This document shows, piece by piece, positions 15,785 to 24,343 of a DNA stretch of 64,000 nucleotides. Origin of the DNA: Rheinheimera soli (GTDB lineage: Bacteria > Pseudomonadota > Gammaproteobacteria > Enterobacterales > Alteromonadaceae); the NCBI RefSeq assembly GCF_021290985.1, contig NZ_JAJOYU010000014.1:1-64000 (forward strand), written 5' to 3'. The notes under the pieces were generated by a model, which ran no database searches, was not told the DNA's origin, and was given only the letters and a program-made list of their open reading frames with translations. Within the stretch, counting starts at the first letter, position 1; each line of letters begins with the position of its first letter. Both the position numbers and the translations under genes were made by a program.

Positions 15785-16327
15785 TTATTGATTTGTAATG
15801 AATATATTTTTTAGTTCATCTGATGTTAATTTTATGTTTGTAAATTTGTCTGACTGATCGGTAAAAGTTTCATACTCTGGAGGTAGAGTTTTGTTCTGTG
15901 CCAGCTGATCGGCTGCTATTTGCAGACTCGCGGTAAAATGCAGCAAGGTTTTATGATGCAGCTGCACATCGCCACTTCTGATCAGCGCTTTTTGTAGCTG
16001 CAGTTGTGTTGCAAGTTGCTGCTGTATAGCTGACACAGAAAGCGGGTTGGGTGGGTTGTGATACCAGTTGCTAAGCTCGGATAAAGCGCTACTTTCTGCT
16101 GCACTCTCAGTAGCATGATCAGCAACACTTTTGGGAGCTGGAAACAAATATAAAATTTGCTGATGCAGCTCTGCCAGCGCCGTAAATTGTCGGCGCAGGT
16201 TACTTGGGCCGGCACTTTCTGCGTGATGTTGGTAAAAAGTTTTCGCTCGGGAAAACAAGCTGCTTAAAGCCGCTAACAGTTCTTTCTGCTGCACTGTTAG
16301 CGCCTTGTTTAATAATGGTTCTGTCAT
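15785..16327 (-). CDS. Hypothetical helical protein
   Basis: About 180 residues, soluble, nearly all helical, rich in glutamine, leucine and alanine; no signal peptide. I prefer ATG 16327 (MTEPLLNKALTVQQKELL) with GGAG 9 nt upstream, although the frame stays open to a TTG at 16387. Helix patterns with LFSRAKTFYQHH, RRQFTALAELHQQIL and LHHKTLLHFTASLQIAADQL suggest a four-helix bundle. I do not recognise the family. It is transcribed away from the sigma-54 activator at 16509, which could control it, but no -24/-12 promoter is evident between them. Confidence 0.55.
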   Translation of the reverse strand: MTEPLLNKALTVQQKELLAALSSLFSRAKTFYQHHAESAGPSNLRRQFTALAELHQQILYLFPAPKSVADHATESAAESSALSELSNWYHNPPNPLSVSAIQQQLATQLQLQKALIRSGDVQLHHKTLLHFTASLQIAADQLAQNKTLPPEYETFTDQSDKFTNIKLTSDELKNIFITNQ

Positions 16328-16508
16328 CAGTTTGGTACTCCATGGCAAATAAAAACCATCTAAATTCATAATCAATTCATGTACCAAGATGTAAGTTTAT
16401 GATGTATAGATATTTTTGCTTTTTTCTAGCCGGGAAGCTGAGTGCAGGTCGGTAAGTTTTACTCAGGACCCCTGTTAAATTTACAGTCTAAAACTACGGA
16501 AAGTATGT

Positions 16509-17843
16509 ATGACCCAGCCTTTATTGTTCCTGCATGTGCAGGACCCAGAGCTAACTACTCAACTATTGCAGTCAGACATTGTCCGGCGTTTTGTTATTTG
16601 CAAAAGCCAGCCAGATGAATGTTGGGCAGAACAACTGCTCAGACAACCTTATGATTTAGCTTTTATTGAAATAGATAATCCAGAACCTGCTCAATACGAG
16701 CTGTTGCAGCACAGTAATGCGCTGGCAGAAATGGACTTTATTCTGGTCAGTAAAGGCGTACCTGATCTGGCACTGGATCAACTGATGCGCTGTGGAGCTG
16801 GTTATCATTTTCGCCAGCCACTGGATATGAATTGTGTACTGGATGCAGTGCAGGATTTTTATCAGCAATTGTCCACAGTAGCGGTGAAACGTAAAGTTCA
16901 AACCAGTGATCTGGACCAGTTTGGTTTATTGGTGGGCTCGTCTGCTGCCATGCTCCGGCTCTACAAAACTGTACGTAAAGTGGCTGTCACTGAAGCCAAT
17001 GTTTTTATTGTTGGCGAAAGCGGTGCTGGTAAAGAGCTGGTGGCCAATACAGTGCATTTGGCCAGTCACAGGGCCGATAAGCCTTTTATCGCTATTAATT
17101 GTGGTGCTTTGAGTTCGGAGTTGATCGACAGCGAATTGTTTGGTCATGTCAAAGGCTCTTTTACCGGCGCCTTACGTGATCATCAGGGCGTATTTGCCCA
17201 GGCCGAGCAAGGCACTTTATTTCTGGATGAAGTGACAGAAATGCCGCTTGAGCAGCAGGTGAAATTACTGCGGGTGCTTGAAAGTGGTGAATATCGCCCT
17301 GTTGGCAGTAACAAAGTGTGTATGGCCAATGTCCGGGTGATAGCTGCCACTAACCGTGATCCGTTGCAGGCGGTTGCTGATGGTCTGTTTCGGGAAGATT
17401 TGTATTTCAGGTTATCGCAGTTCCCGGTGAAAGTGCCGCCACTGCGCGAACGCGAGGGCGATATTGCTGGCTTGGCGCAGCATTTTCTTGCCTATTGCAA
17501 TGCCAGGGAGAAACAGCAAAAACAGCTGTCTGATACTGCTTTATCCTTGGTAGCACAGCATAAATGGCCTGGTAATGTGCGTGAACTGAAACATGCTGTT
17601 GAGCGAGCTTTTATTCTGGCAGATAAACTGATCGAGCCTGAACACTTACTGTTGGAGGTCGCCACTCCTGTGGCTGCTGTTGCAGATATTCCTGCCGATA
17701 TGCCGTTGGACGAGCTGGAAAAAGCAGCAATTTTTGCAGCACTTGAGCGAAACTCCGGTAATAAAACCGATACAGCGCAACAGCTGGGTATCAGTGTCAA
17801 AACTCTTTACAACAAACTGGAAAAATATCAGCAGAAAATCTGA
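16509..17843 (+). CDS. Sigma-54-dependent activator with a degenerate receiver domain
   Basis: 444 residues: receiver-like domain (~1-120), AAA+ domain (~135-370) and Fis-type HTH (~400-440). AAA+ motifs are Walker A GESGAGKE, the sigma-54 contact loop GSFTGA (usually GAFTGA), Walker B GTLFLDEV and arginine-finger region FREDLYFRLSQFPVKVPPLRER. The receiver lacks the usual features: the acidic pair is replaced (LFLHVQDPE), the phospho-acceptor position reads FIEIDNP with Glu where Asp is expected, and the conserved Lys is Arg (HFRQPL). It probably does not take phosphate in the usual way. No histidine kinase is adjacent. Target genes unknown. Confidence 0.85.
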   Translation: MTQPLLFLHVQDPELTTQLLQSDIVRRFVICKSQPDECWAEQLLRQPYDLAFIEIDNPEPAQYELLQHSNALAEMDFILVSKGVPDLALDQLMRCGAGYHFRQPLDMNCVLDAVQDFYQQLSTVAVKRKVQTSDLDQFGLLVGSSAAMLRLYKTVRKVAVTEANVFIVGESGAGKELVANTVHLASHRADKPFIAINCGALSSELIDSELFGHVKGSFTGALRDHQGVFAQAEQGTLFLDEVTEMPLEQQVKLLRVLESGEYRPVGSNKVCMANVRVIAATNRDPLQAVADGLFREDLYFRLSQFPVKVPPLREREGDIAGLAQHFLAYCNAREKQQKQLSDTALSLVAQHKWPGNVRELKHAVERAFILADKLIEPEHLLLEVATPVAAVADIPADMPLDELEKAAIFAALERNSGNKTDTAQQLGISVKTLYNKLEKYQQKI

Positions 17844-17867
17844 GTGGATTAAAGCGGGTGCAGGAAG

Positions 17868-17886
17868 GGCGGGGATCAACCCCGCC
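17868..17886. repeat. GC-rich palindrome (dispersed family) acting as likely terminator
   Basis: GGCGGGG / CCCCGCC with a 5-nt loop between convergent genes. Similar G-rich palindromes occur at 22342 and 38353. It could stop transcription from both sides, though no T-run follows. Confidence 0.6.
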
Positions 17887-17894
17887 TGTGTTAC

Positions 17895-18176
17895 TTAGCA
17901 GTCTTTGTCTTTGGTATCAGCCTTTTCCTTGGCTGCTTCACAAAGTTCTTTGGCTTTCTCTGCTGTTTTGTCTGCAGCGTCTTCCAGCGCGTCTGCTGTT
18001 TTGTCAGCTGCTTCTTCCAGTTTATCGCTGGCTTGCTCGGCTGTTTTTTCTGCCTGAGCTTTGAGTTCTTCCATTCTGTCTTCAGCTTTATCTGCATCAC
18101 TTTCACTACAAGCAACCACAGAAGTCGCAAGCACTACAGCAAACAACAACTTGAACAATGAAGTTTGAGTTTTCAT
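17895..18176 (-). CDS. Small alanine/lysine/glutamate-rich lipoprotein
   Basis: 93 residues. Signal peptide KLLFAVVLATSVVAC has a lipobox (VVAC, Cys ~23), so the mature protein is lipid-anchored. The rest is a highly charged amphipathic helix with near-repeats of the form D-K-[LT]-E-E-A-A-D-K-T-A-D / D-A-A-D-K-T-A-E-K-A, of ~11 residues, giving a long coiled coil of Lpp or LEA type. It ends in KDKDC, so a free cysteine lies at the C-terminus. Role unknown; envelope stress is a reasonable guess. It sits head-to-tail with the DUF1328 locus. Confidence 0.75.
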   Translation of the reverse strand: MKTQTSLFKLLFAVVLATSVVACSESDADKAEDRMEELKAQAEKTAEQASDKLEEAADKTADALEDAADKTAEKAKELCEAAKEKADTKDKDC

Positions 18177-18205
18177 TCCATTCTCCTTCAGCCGCTTCCG
18201 GCATT

Positions 18206-18383
18206 TTACAATTTAGGGGTTTTGCCGCGCAGTGCGTTGGCTAACAGCGAAATCACCAGCAATACAATAAAAATCAGAAAAATGACTTTTGCTATACCTG
18301 TTGCTGCGCCTGCTATGCCGCCAAAACCCAGGATCCCGGCCACTATGGCCACAATAAGAAAAGTTAAAGCCCAGCCTAACATA
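18206..18383 (-). pseudogene. DUF1328 (YtjA-like) small membrane protein, frameshifted
   Basis: The coding sequence starts at ATG 18383 after AAGGAG and reads MLGWALTF, then must shift by one base to continue [40 protein letters not shown] and end LRGKTPKL at 18206-18208. Together these give the usual two-helix DUF1328 protein of ~58 residues. The break is at a T-run (5 T on the coding strand, 18357-18362 area) where four would keep the frame. Either the gene is broken, or the base is a homopolymer sequencing error, or slippage occurs. Family members are small stress-linked membrane proteins without known function. Confidence 0.75.
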
Positions 18384-18394
18384 ATTGCTCCTTG

Positions 18395-18431
18395 GTACTT
18401 AAGTACCGTATCAAAAGTGCTTCAGCACTTG
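18395..18431. promoter_or_regulatory. Two palindromes upstream of the DUF1328 locus
   Basis: GGTACTTAAGTACC (18395-18408) is a perfect 14-bp palindrome, and AAGTGC/GCACTT with a 4-nt loop follows (18416-18431). They lie just upstream of the DUF1328 ribosome site, where an operator or 5'-leader hairpin could act. The rest of 18384-18675 shows nothing recognisable. Confidence 0.4.
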
Positions 18432-18675
18432 GTTGAACGTACTTTTGTCACTAAGCCAGCATCATGCCAAGGTTAAATTTTGTACTCTAAGTTATTGTTA
18501 TCGCTTATTTTATACATAATTCCTGAACGCAGGCTGTCTGCGCTTTGTATGGTTCAAAGGTAAAATTTACAGGCAGGGCAGTAACAGTTGCAGAGTTTAG
18601 AAGCTAAAGCCTAACCCTGTAACACCTCAATCCGTGTCATAATTCTGCTTATAAAAGCTTGGAACTGAGTGAACA

Positions 18676-18993
18676 ATGGCAAAAAAATTAAGTGTAGTGC
18701 AACAAAAGCAGCAAGCGAATGTGCTGAAGTCTTTAGAAGTGGTAGAGCAGGCAGCAGCGGTTTTGTATGCAGATTTTGTTGGTTGCTGGTTCAGTATGGA
18801 GTTCGAGAATTTTCCAGGGTCTTTACTGGTGCGTTGCCAGTTTAATTCCGAAGCGGCTTTAGCTGCTGCGCTGGAGCAAAAGCTGGATTTGTATTTTCAA
18901 AAACAAATTCATAAGCAGTTGTTTAAATGCGGAATTTTGGTGAAAGACATTAAAAGGCATGTGGTGTTAACTACCTTGTCACCTGAAGATTAA
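18676..18993 (+). CDS. Conserved hypothetical gammaproteobacterial protein
   Basis: 105 residues, soluble, alpha/beta pattern: an N-terminal basic helix (KKLSVVQQKQQANVLKSLEVV), a central FENFPGSLLVRCQF strand pair and a C-terminal GILVKDIKRHVVLTT segment. It resembles short proteins of Shewanella/Vibrio relatives sometimes labelled, without good reason, as Fis-family regulators; I see no helix-turn-helix. It precedes the SNF2 helicase by 81 bp in the same direction and could share its transcript. Function unknown. Confidence 0.6.
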   Translation: MAKKLSVVQQKQQANVLKSLEVVEQAAAVLYADFVGCWFSMEFENFPGSLLVRCQFNSEAALAAALEQKLDLYFQKQIHKQLFKCGILVKDIKRHVVLTTLSPED

Positions 18994-19074
18994 CTCTATC
19001 AGACAAAAGCCTGCTATGGCTGTCCTGCAATTTGAGGTAGCATAAACGCCATTTGGTTTTAAAAAATTTGGCGT

Positions 19075-22000
19075 ATGACGGCTGATTTTGTTTTTCCTGT
19101 CTCTGCAGAGCAGTTACAACTCTGGTTTCACCCTGCCACCTTTCATAAGGCGCGGGCTTATTTTCTGGCCGGAAAAGTGGTGCAGCTGGACTATGAACCT
19201 GACTTTTCGCAAATTCGCAGTCAGGTTTGGGGTGATGGTTTTAGTCCTTTTAAGCAGCTGATTTCTATATCTGAGCGCGATGGTCAGGTGCAAATGACTG
19301 ATTCTTGCACCTGCTCAGAAGGCAGCAGATGCAAGCATGTACTGGCGGCCTTACTGAAGCTGAAACACCAGTTGGATCAATTACAGCAAAAGTCAGTGCA
19401 GCAGCCAGTACGGCAGCTCAACCAATGGTTTAGCGAAGCCGAGCAATATAACCCTCCAGTTGCAGCCAATGCCCCCGAAGATACAGTTTTGTATGAACTG
19501 CGCCCCAGTAGCTTAGGTTTGCAACTGCTACCCAAAAGGGTGAAACAAGCTAAAAATGGCAGCTTCAGCAAAGGCAAAATTATTGCTCAAAGTGAGCTTT
19601 CCGGCCAAATCCGGCCTTTATGGCTGGCCGAAGATGACTACCGGTTATTGCAGCAGTTTTTTGCTTTTGATTTACGCCGTCAGGCCTTGTTGGAAGATCA
19701 GTGGGGTTATCAGCTGCTATTAAAAATGCTGGAAACAGGCCGTTGTGTGCTGGACGAAGAACGCCGTGAGTTATTCTGGGGCGATAACCTGCAGCTGCAA
19801 TTACGCTGGTTAAAAAGCAAAGCCGGCTGGCAGTTGCTGCAACTGATGCCCAAAGATCGCGAGCTGGAACTGGTGTTCACCGATCCACCTTGTTACCTCG
19901 ACTTAGTCAATAATCAGCTGGGTTTACTCGACAGCGACATTAGTGGTCGTGAACTGAAGCTCTTGATGCGCATGCCGCCTGTGCCAGCTGCTGTGTTGCC
20001 GGACAGTATGAAGCGGTTGCAGCAGATTTTCCCCAAACTCAATTTACCTATGCCGGACGACAGTGCGGTGCAAAAAATTGAAAGCAAGCCAGTACCTGTA
20101 TTACAGCTGAAGTTACTGACGCAAAAGAACAAAGTCAGCAAAGCTGTGGCTGTCTTACAAATGGCGTACGGTCCGCATTTATTGCCATTGGATCTACAGC
20201 AATCCCAAACCCAGTTGCAGTTGGATAACCAGACGGTATTTATCCGTCGCGACCGCGATAGCGAAATCAAAGCACTGGAAACTGTATCGCAGTATGGCTT
20301 GCGCTCCGTGCCTGTTGAGCAGTCGACAACACCTTATTTTGACTGTGGCGACGGGCCGGAAAACCCACTGTTATGGCAGCCGTTATTGCAGGCTATTCCA
20401 GAGTTGAAACAACAAGGTTGGCGCATTGAACAGGACAAAGCCTTTAATCAGGCGGTGATCCACGCCAAAGCTTATCTGGAAGTGACAGACAAAAACACCG
20501 GTGGTTTTGGTTTAGCCATTCAGGTGGAAATTGATGGCCAGCAAATTCCGTTATTGCCTTTAATCACTCAGTGGTTACGTAGTTTTGGCCTACCAGCGGC
20601 CGATGAAACCTTATGGCTGAGTTTACCTCAAGGTAAATTGCCATTACCGGTTAGCCTTATTCAGCCGTTGATCGACACTATAGTTGAACTGTTAAACCTG
20701 AAAAAAGCACCCAGCGAAATAGAGCTGCCTGATTACAAAGCTGCCTTATTACCAGGTCCTGGTGCTGAAGAAATCCGTTATCTAAATGCCGGGCGTTTGC
20801 AGCAGTTGGTGACTCAGTTGCATCATTTTGATGGCATTGAAGATGTAGCAGCGCCTTTAAGTTTAAAAGCACAGCTGCGGCCTTATCAGCAGCAAGGTTT
20901 AAGCTGGCTCTGTTTCCTGCGTCGTTTTGGTTTAGGTGGCATTCTGGCCGACGATATGGGTTTGGGTAAAACAGTACAGACACTGGCATTTTTGCTGCAT
21001 CAGCAAGAGTTGGGTTTACTGAAACACCCGGCTTTAATTGTTTGCCCGACCAGTTTATTGGGTAACTGGGCGCAGGAAGCGGCGCGTTTTGCACCTTCAC
21101 TGAAAGTACTGACTTTATACGGTCCTAAACGTCAGGCGCTGTTTGACCAGCTGGAAAAATACGACTTAATAGTCACCAGCTATCCGCTACTGGTAAGGGA
21201 TTTAGCTTATTACCAGACGCATCACTTTAGCCTGATGGCGTTGGACGAAGCCCAGCATATAAAAAATGCCGGTTCGCAGTCGGCGCAAAGTGCGCGCTTG
21301 GTGAAAGCCGACTTTAAACTGGCGTTAACAGGCACTCCGCTGGAAAACCATTTGGGTGAACTTAAGGCTTTGTTTGATTTTGTTTTACCTGGTTTATTAG
21401 GCACTGAAGCCCGTTTTACCCAGGTGTTCCGCAAGCCAATCGAAAAGTCAGCCGATGCAGAACGGGCTCATGCGCTGCGTCAGCGTATTGCGCCTTTTAT
21501 GTTACGCCGCACTAAAAAGCAGGTCGCGACAGAATTACCGGATAAAACCGAAATTTTGCAGCTGCTGGATATGGAATCAGATCAGCGCAACCTGTACGAA
21601 AGCATCCGTTTAATTATGGAAACCAAAGTACGGGAAATGTTTTTGCGCAAAGGCGTAGCCGCTAGCCAGATGGAGTATCTGGACGCGCTGTTAAAGTTGC
21701 GTCAGGCCTGTTGTGATGCGCGGTTATTGCCAATAGAGCAGGCACAGCTGGTGCAGAATAATGCCAAGTTGCAGTGGCTGCGGGACACTTTGCCTGAGAT
21801 GATCGAAGAAGGCCGTAAAGTTCTGATTTTTAGCCAGTTCTCCAGCATGCTGAGCCTGATAGAGCAGGAGCTGCAGTATATGGATATCAGCTACAGTAAG
21901 CTGACAGGCCAGACGAAAAAACGCCAGGAACAAATAGACGAGTTCCAGCTTGGCGACAATTCTGTGTTTTTAATCAGCTTAAAAGCTGGAGGCACAGGCT

Positions 22001-22269
22001 TAAACCTGACTGCAGCTGATACTGTCATTCACTACGACCCATGGTGGAATCCGGCCGCTGAAAATCAGGCCACAGACCGCGCCTATCGTATCGGGCAAGA
22101 CAAGCAGGTATTTGTCTATAAGCTGATTATCAGCAAAACTGTAGAAGAAAAAGTGCAGCAGTTACAGCAATTTAAACAAGGGCTGGCCGATCAGATTTTC
22201 AGTCTGGGCCAAAGCCATATTTGGCAAGGCGAAGCGCAGGATCTGCTGGCATTGTTTAGTGAGGACTAA
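19075..22269 (+). CDS. SNF2-family helicase/ATPase with SWIM zinc finger
   Basis: 1,064 residues. A SWIM finger (C-T-C...C-K-H, ~78-88) is followed by a large helicase-associated region and then the two RecA lobes. Seen motifs: I ADDMGLGKT (~623-631), II DEAQ (LMALDEAQHIKNAGSQ), III LTGTPLENHLGELKALFDF, IV ILIFSQFSS-like stretch VLIFSQFSSMLSLI, V SLKAGGTGLNLTAADTVIHY and VI NQATDRAYRIGQD. These enzymes use ATP to move along double-stranded DNA and are relatives of RapA and eukaryotic remodelers; the bacterial SWIM-SNF2 type has no settled role. Full length and intact. It ends just before a GC-rich palindrome. Confidence 0.9.
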   Translation: MTADFVFPVSAEQLQLWFHPATFHKARAYFLAGKVVQLDYEPDFSQIRSQVWGDGFSPFKQLISISERDGQVQMTDSCTCSEGSRCKHVLAALLKLKHQLDQLQQKSVQQPVRQLNQWFSEAEQYNPPVAANAPEDTVLYELRPSSLGLQLLPKRVKQAKNGSFSKGKIIAQSELSGQIRPLWLAEDDYRLLQQFFAFDLRRQALLEDQWGYQLLLKMLETGRCVLDEERRELFWGDNLQLQLRWLKSKAGWQLLQLMPKDRELELVFTDPPCYLDLVNNQLGLLDSDISGRELKLLMRMPPVPAAVLPDSMKRLQQIFPKLNLPMPDDSAVQKIESKPVPVLQLKLLTQKNKVSKAVAVLQMAYGPHLLPLDLQQSQTQLQLDNQTVFIRRDRDSEIKALETVSQYGLRSVPVEQSTTPYFDCGDGPENPLLWQPLLQAIPELKQQGWRIEQDKAFNQAVIHAKAYLEVTDKNTGGFGLAIQVEIDGQQIPLLPLITQWLRSFGLPAADETLWLSLPQGKLPLPVSLIQPLIDTIVELLNLKKAPSEIELPDYKAALLPGPGAEEIRYLNAGRLQQLVTQLHHFDGIEDVAAPLSLKAQLRPYQQQGLSWLCFLRRFGLGGILADDMGLGKTVQTLAFLLHQQELGLLKHPALIVCPTSLLGNWAQEAARFAPSLKVLTLYGPKRQALFDQLEKYDLIVTSYPLLVRDLAYYQTHHFSLMALDEAQHIKNAGSQSAQSARLVKADFKLALTGTPLENHLGELKALFDFVLPGLLGTEARFTQVFRKPIEKSADAERAHALRQRIAPFMLRRTKKQVATELPDKTEILQLLDMESDQRNLYESIRLIMETKVREMFLRKGVAASQMEYLDALLKLRQACCDARLLPIEQAQLVQNNAKLQWLRDTLPEMIEEGRKVLIFSQFSSMLSLIEQELQYMDISYSKLTGQTKKRQEQIDEFQLGDNSVFLISLKAGGTGLNLTAADTVIHYDPWWNPAAENQATDRAYRIGQDKQVFVYKLIISKTVEEKVQQLQQFKQGLADQIFSLGQSHIWQGEAQDLLALFSED

Positions 22270-22341
22270 TTCGTTCAGGTCGACGATTGAACTCAGCACG
22301 GGCAGGGCAAGCTCTATTCGACACCGACCCGGCTTCTGGAC

Positions 22342-22363
22342 GGGCGGGGACAAGCCCCGCCCC
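22342..22363. repeat. GC-rich palindrome (dispersed family)
   Basis: GGGCGGGG / CCCCGCCC around a 5-nt loop, followed by CCTACA. On the minus strand it reads TGTAGGGGCGGGG..., the same flank as the copy at 38353. It lies between the helicase and a serine-hydrolase gene. Confidence 0.65.
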
Positions 22364-22396
22364 TACATTTGTGGTAAATATAATGGGGAAAAATTT

Positions 22397-23581
22397 ATGA
22401 AGATCAAAGGCATACTATTTTCCCTGTGGTGTTGCGTCAGTTCTGCAGTTTTGGCGGCTGAACCTTATGATCGCATAGCGCCTTTAGTTGAACAGGCTAT
22501 TGCTGATAAGCAATTACCTGGTGCTGTGGTGTTGGTGGGGCGTGGCGATAAGGTTTTGTATCGTAAGGCTTTTGGTTTTAAAACTTATTCACCAGCAGCT
22601 CCTGTGATCGCACCAACAACAGTCTTTGATTTAGCCTCGTTAACCAAGCCTGTAGTAACCACAACCTTAATAATGCAGTTGGTGGAGCAGGGCGAGTTAC
22701 GTTTAACAGACCCTGTCGGCAAGTACCTGCAGCAGCTTAACGATGCTGAAGTGAAGAAAATCACTATGCTGCAATTGCTGACCCACAGTTCAGGTTTGGC
22801 TGATGGTTTTGACCGACGTGAATTCTGGCAAGGCAAGGCTGGTTTAGATGCTACGCTGGCAAAGCTGAAGTTAAAAACCAAACCCGATCAGCAGTTTGTG
22901 TATTCAGATATAGGCTTTATTTTATTAGGGTTGGTGGTTGAGCAGATCACAAAACAGCCCTTGGATTTAGTTGCTCAGCAGCGTATTTTTCAGCCTTTAC
23001 AGATGAAAGACAGCCGCTATTTGCCTCTGGATACACCGCAGCAAGACCTTGCGTATCAACAACGTATAGCCCCAACCGAAAACCTGCAAGGCGATGTGGA
23101 TTATCAAAAGCTACTGCCGAATTACGCTCAGCCTTATTTACATGCGGTAGTGCACGATCCAACAGCCTTGCGTTTAGGCGGAGTGGCAGGTCATGCCGGA
23201 GTTTTTGGTACAGCTGACGATCTCGCCTTATTTGCCCAAATCCTTCTAAACGGCGGCGAGCTAAAAGGCCAAAGAGTGTTATCGCCACTGGCGGTGCAAC
23301 GCTTACTCACTCCGGTAGTTATTGGCAACCAAAGCAGGGCTTTAGGCTGGGATATGCAAACAGCCTACTCAGCACCCAAAGGTGATTTATTGCCCCAAGG
23401 CTCATTTGGTCACACAGGTTTTACCGGCACCAGTATCTGGATAGACCCGGCCAGCCGCACTTACATCATTTTGCTATCGAACAGGGTTCACCCCAACCGC
23501 AACAGCTCCATCACAGAGCTGCGCGCTAAATTGGCGAATATAGCGGCTGCAGCTGTTGGGCTCGCCAAAACGGTTGACTAG
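22397..23581 (+). CDS. Secreted serine hydrolase, class C beta-lactamase/PBP-like fold
   Basis: 394 residues from ATG 22397, where a signal peptide (LWCCVSSAVLA-AEP) begins; an open frame reaches back into the previous gene but is not coding. Active-site motifs: S81-L-T-K84 (SxxK), Y169-S-D (YxN variant with Asp) and H-T-G in GHTGFTGTS (~338), with HSSGL after the SxxK helix. Such proteins range from esterases and D-aminopeptidases to peptidoglycan-editing enzymes; resistance to beta-lactams is not implied. It is the first of three such hydrolases in the window. Full length. Confidence 0.85.
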   Translation: MKIKGILFSLWCCVSSAVLAAEPYDRIAPLVEQAIADKQLPGAVVLVGRGDKVLYRKAFGFKTYSPAAPVIAPTTVFDLASLTKPVVTTTLIMQLVEQGELRLTDPVGKYLQQLNDAEVKKITMLQLLTHSSGLADGFDRREFWQGKAGLDATLAKLKLKTKPDQQFVYSDIGFILLGLVVEQITKQPLDLVAQQRIFQPLQMKDSRYLPLDTPQQDLAYQQRIAPTENLQGDVDYQKLLPNYAQPYLHAVVHDPTALRLGGVAGHAGVFGTADDLALFAQILLNGGELKGQRVLSPLAVQRLLTPVVIGNQSRALGWDMQTAYSAPKGDLLPQGSFGHTGFTGTSIWIDPASRTYIILLSNRVHPNRNSSITELRAKLANIAAAAVGLAKTVD

Positions 23582-23599
23582 AAACCAGCGTTACGCAGT

Positions 23600-23618
23600 T
23601 AATATTTGCGAAATATTA
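23600..23618 (+). terminator. Weak terminator after serine hydrolase gene
   Basis: Stem TAATATTT / AAATATTA with a 3-nt centre, followed by GTTTTC. AT-rich, so weak. Confidence 0.4.
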
Positions 23619-23650
23619 GTTTTCTGGCTATTCCATAAAGTACCTTTTCA

Positions 23651-23680
23651 TTGATAAGTGTAAAGCAATGCTTTACACTT
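23651..23680 (+). promoter_or_regulatory. higBA promoter with palindromic operator
   Basis: A -35 TTGATA (23651-23656) and -10 TACACT (23674-23679) with 17-bp spacing. An 11-bp perfect inverted repeat, AAGTGTAAAGC / GCTTTACACTT with 3-bp centre (23656-23680), covers spacer and -10. This is the layout expected for autorepression by the antitoxin of the following module. Elements seen directly; binding inferred. Confidence 0.75.
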
Positions 23681-23703
23681 TGGGGAAGCTGAAGGAATAG
23701 CTT

Positions 23704-24012
23704 ATGGCCAGTAAGAGTTTTAGTCACAAAGGGCTGAAGAAGCTGTTTTACAAAGGGGACAGCAGTGGTGTGCAGCCCATACATGCAGCCAAACTTGAAA
23801 TAATGCTGGATATCATCCATGCATCACATCAGCCAAAAGATTTGCGAGCTATTTATGGCAGTAAGTTTTCGGAAAAGCTTGGAGCGGGCGCTGGTGTTTT
23901 TTCAATTGAAGTGAATGGCAACTGGCGAATTACCTTTGAAATTGAAGATGATGGCGCCGTATTACTCGATTACCGCGACTATCATGGTAAACAGATCAAG
24001 GCCAAAAAGTAG
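23704..24012 (+). CDS. higB: HigB-type toxin (RelE superfamily mRNA interferase)
   Basis: 102 residues, slightly longer than the ~92 usual for graft-type HigB because of its lysine-rich ends. The ordered family features are present: an N-terminal helix KGLKKLFYKGDSSGVQP, KLEIMLDIIHA, DLRAIYGSKFSEKL, and the core strand VNGNWRITFEIEDDGAVLLDYRDYHG, with the conserved Arg in NWRITF and a C-terminal YH. HigB cuts mRNA on the ribosome and is blocked by HigA. Ribosome site GAAGGAA precedes ATG. The toxin gene comes first, as is usual for hig modules, 34 nt before higA. Confidence 0.88.
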   Translation: MASKSFSHKGLKKLFYKGDSSGVQPIHAAKLEIMLDIIHASHQPKDLRAIYGSKFSEKLGAGAGVFSIEVNGNWRITFEIEDDGAVLLDYRDYHGKQIKAKK

Positions 24013-24046
24013 CGATTGCAGCCTTTGAATTAAACCGGAGTTTAGT

Positions 24047-24343
24047 ATGGAAAAAATGACCAGGTGTCCTACCCATCCCGGAGTTGTTTTTCGGGTTACT
24101 ATTTTAGAAGAACATGGCATATCCATCACTAAAGCAGCCAAAGCTCTGGGGTTGTCCCGCACAACTATGAGTAACTTCTGTAACGGTCATACTCCCTGCA
24201 CGCCAGAAATAGCGCAACGTATCGCATTGTCTATAGAGAGCAATGTGGCTGTATGGATCAATCTGCAAGCTAACTACGATGCATGGTTTGCCGAGAACCG
24301 CGAAAAACCTCATGTCGAGAAATTACTCACTACAGCAGCCTGA
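24047..24343 (+). CDS. higA: HigA-type antitoxin (XRE helix-turn-helix)
   Basis: 98 residues: THPGVVFRVTILEEHGISI leads into the HTH (ITKAAKALGLSRTTMSNFCNGH, ~26-48), followed by ALSIESNVAVWINLQANYDAW, the diagnostic HigA tail. It neutralises HigB and, with it, represses the promoter whose palindrome lies at 23656-23680. A ribosome site GGAG lies 10 nt before ATG. Intact. Confidence 0.9.
   Translation: MEKMTRCPTHPGVVFRVTILEEHGISITKAAKALGLSRTTMSNFCNGHTPCTPEIAQRIALSIESNVAVWINLQANYDAWFAENREKPHVEKLLTTAA

Noticed and set aside
18165-18476. Plus-strand 103-codon frame
   Set aside because: Shadow of the DUF1328 gene, which is on the minus strand.
22259-22396. Extended N-terminus of the serine hydrolase
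   Set aside because: It overlaps the helicase end and a palindrome; the signal peptide begins at 22397.
22397-23581. Calling this a beta-lactamase resistance gene
   Set aside because: The motifs define only the fold; the YSD variant and context point to a general serine hydrolase.
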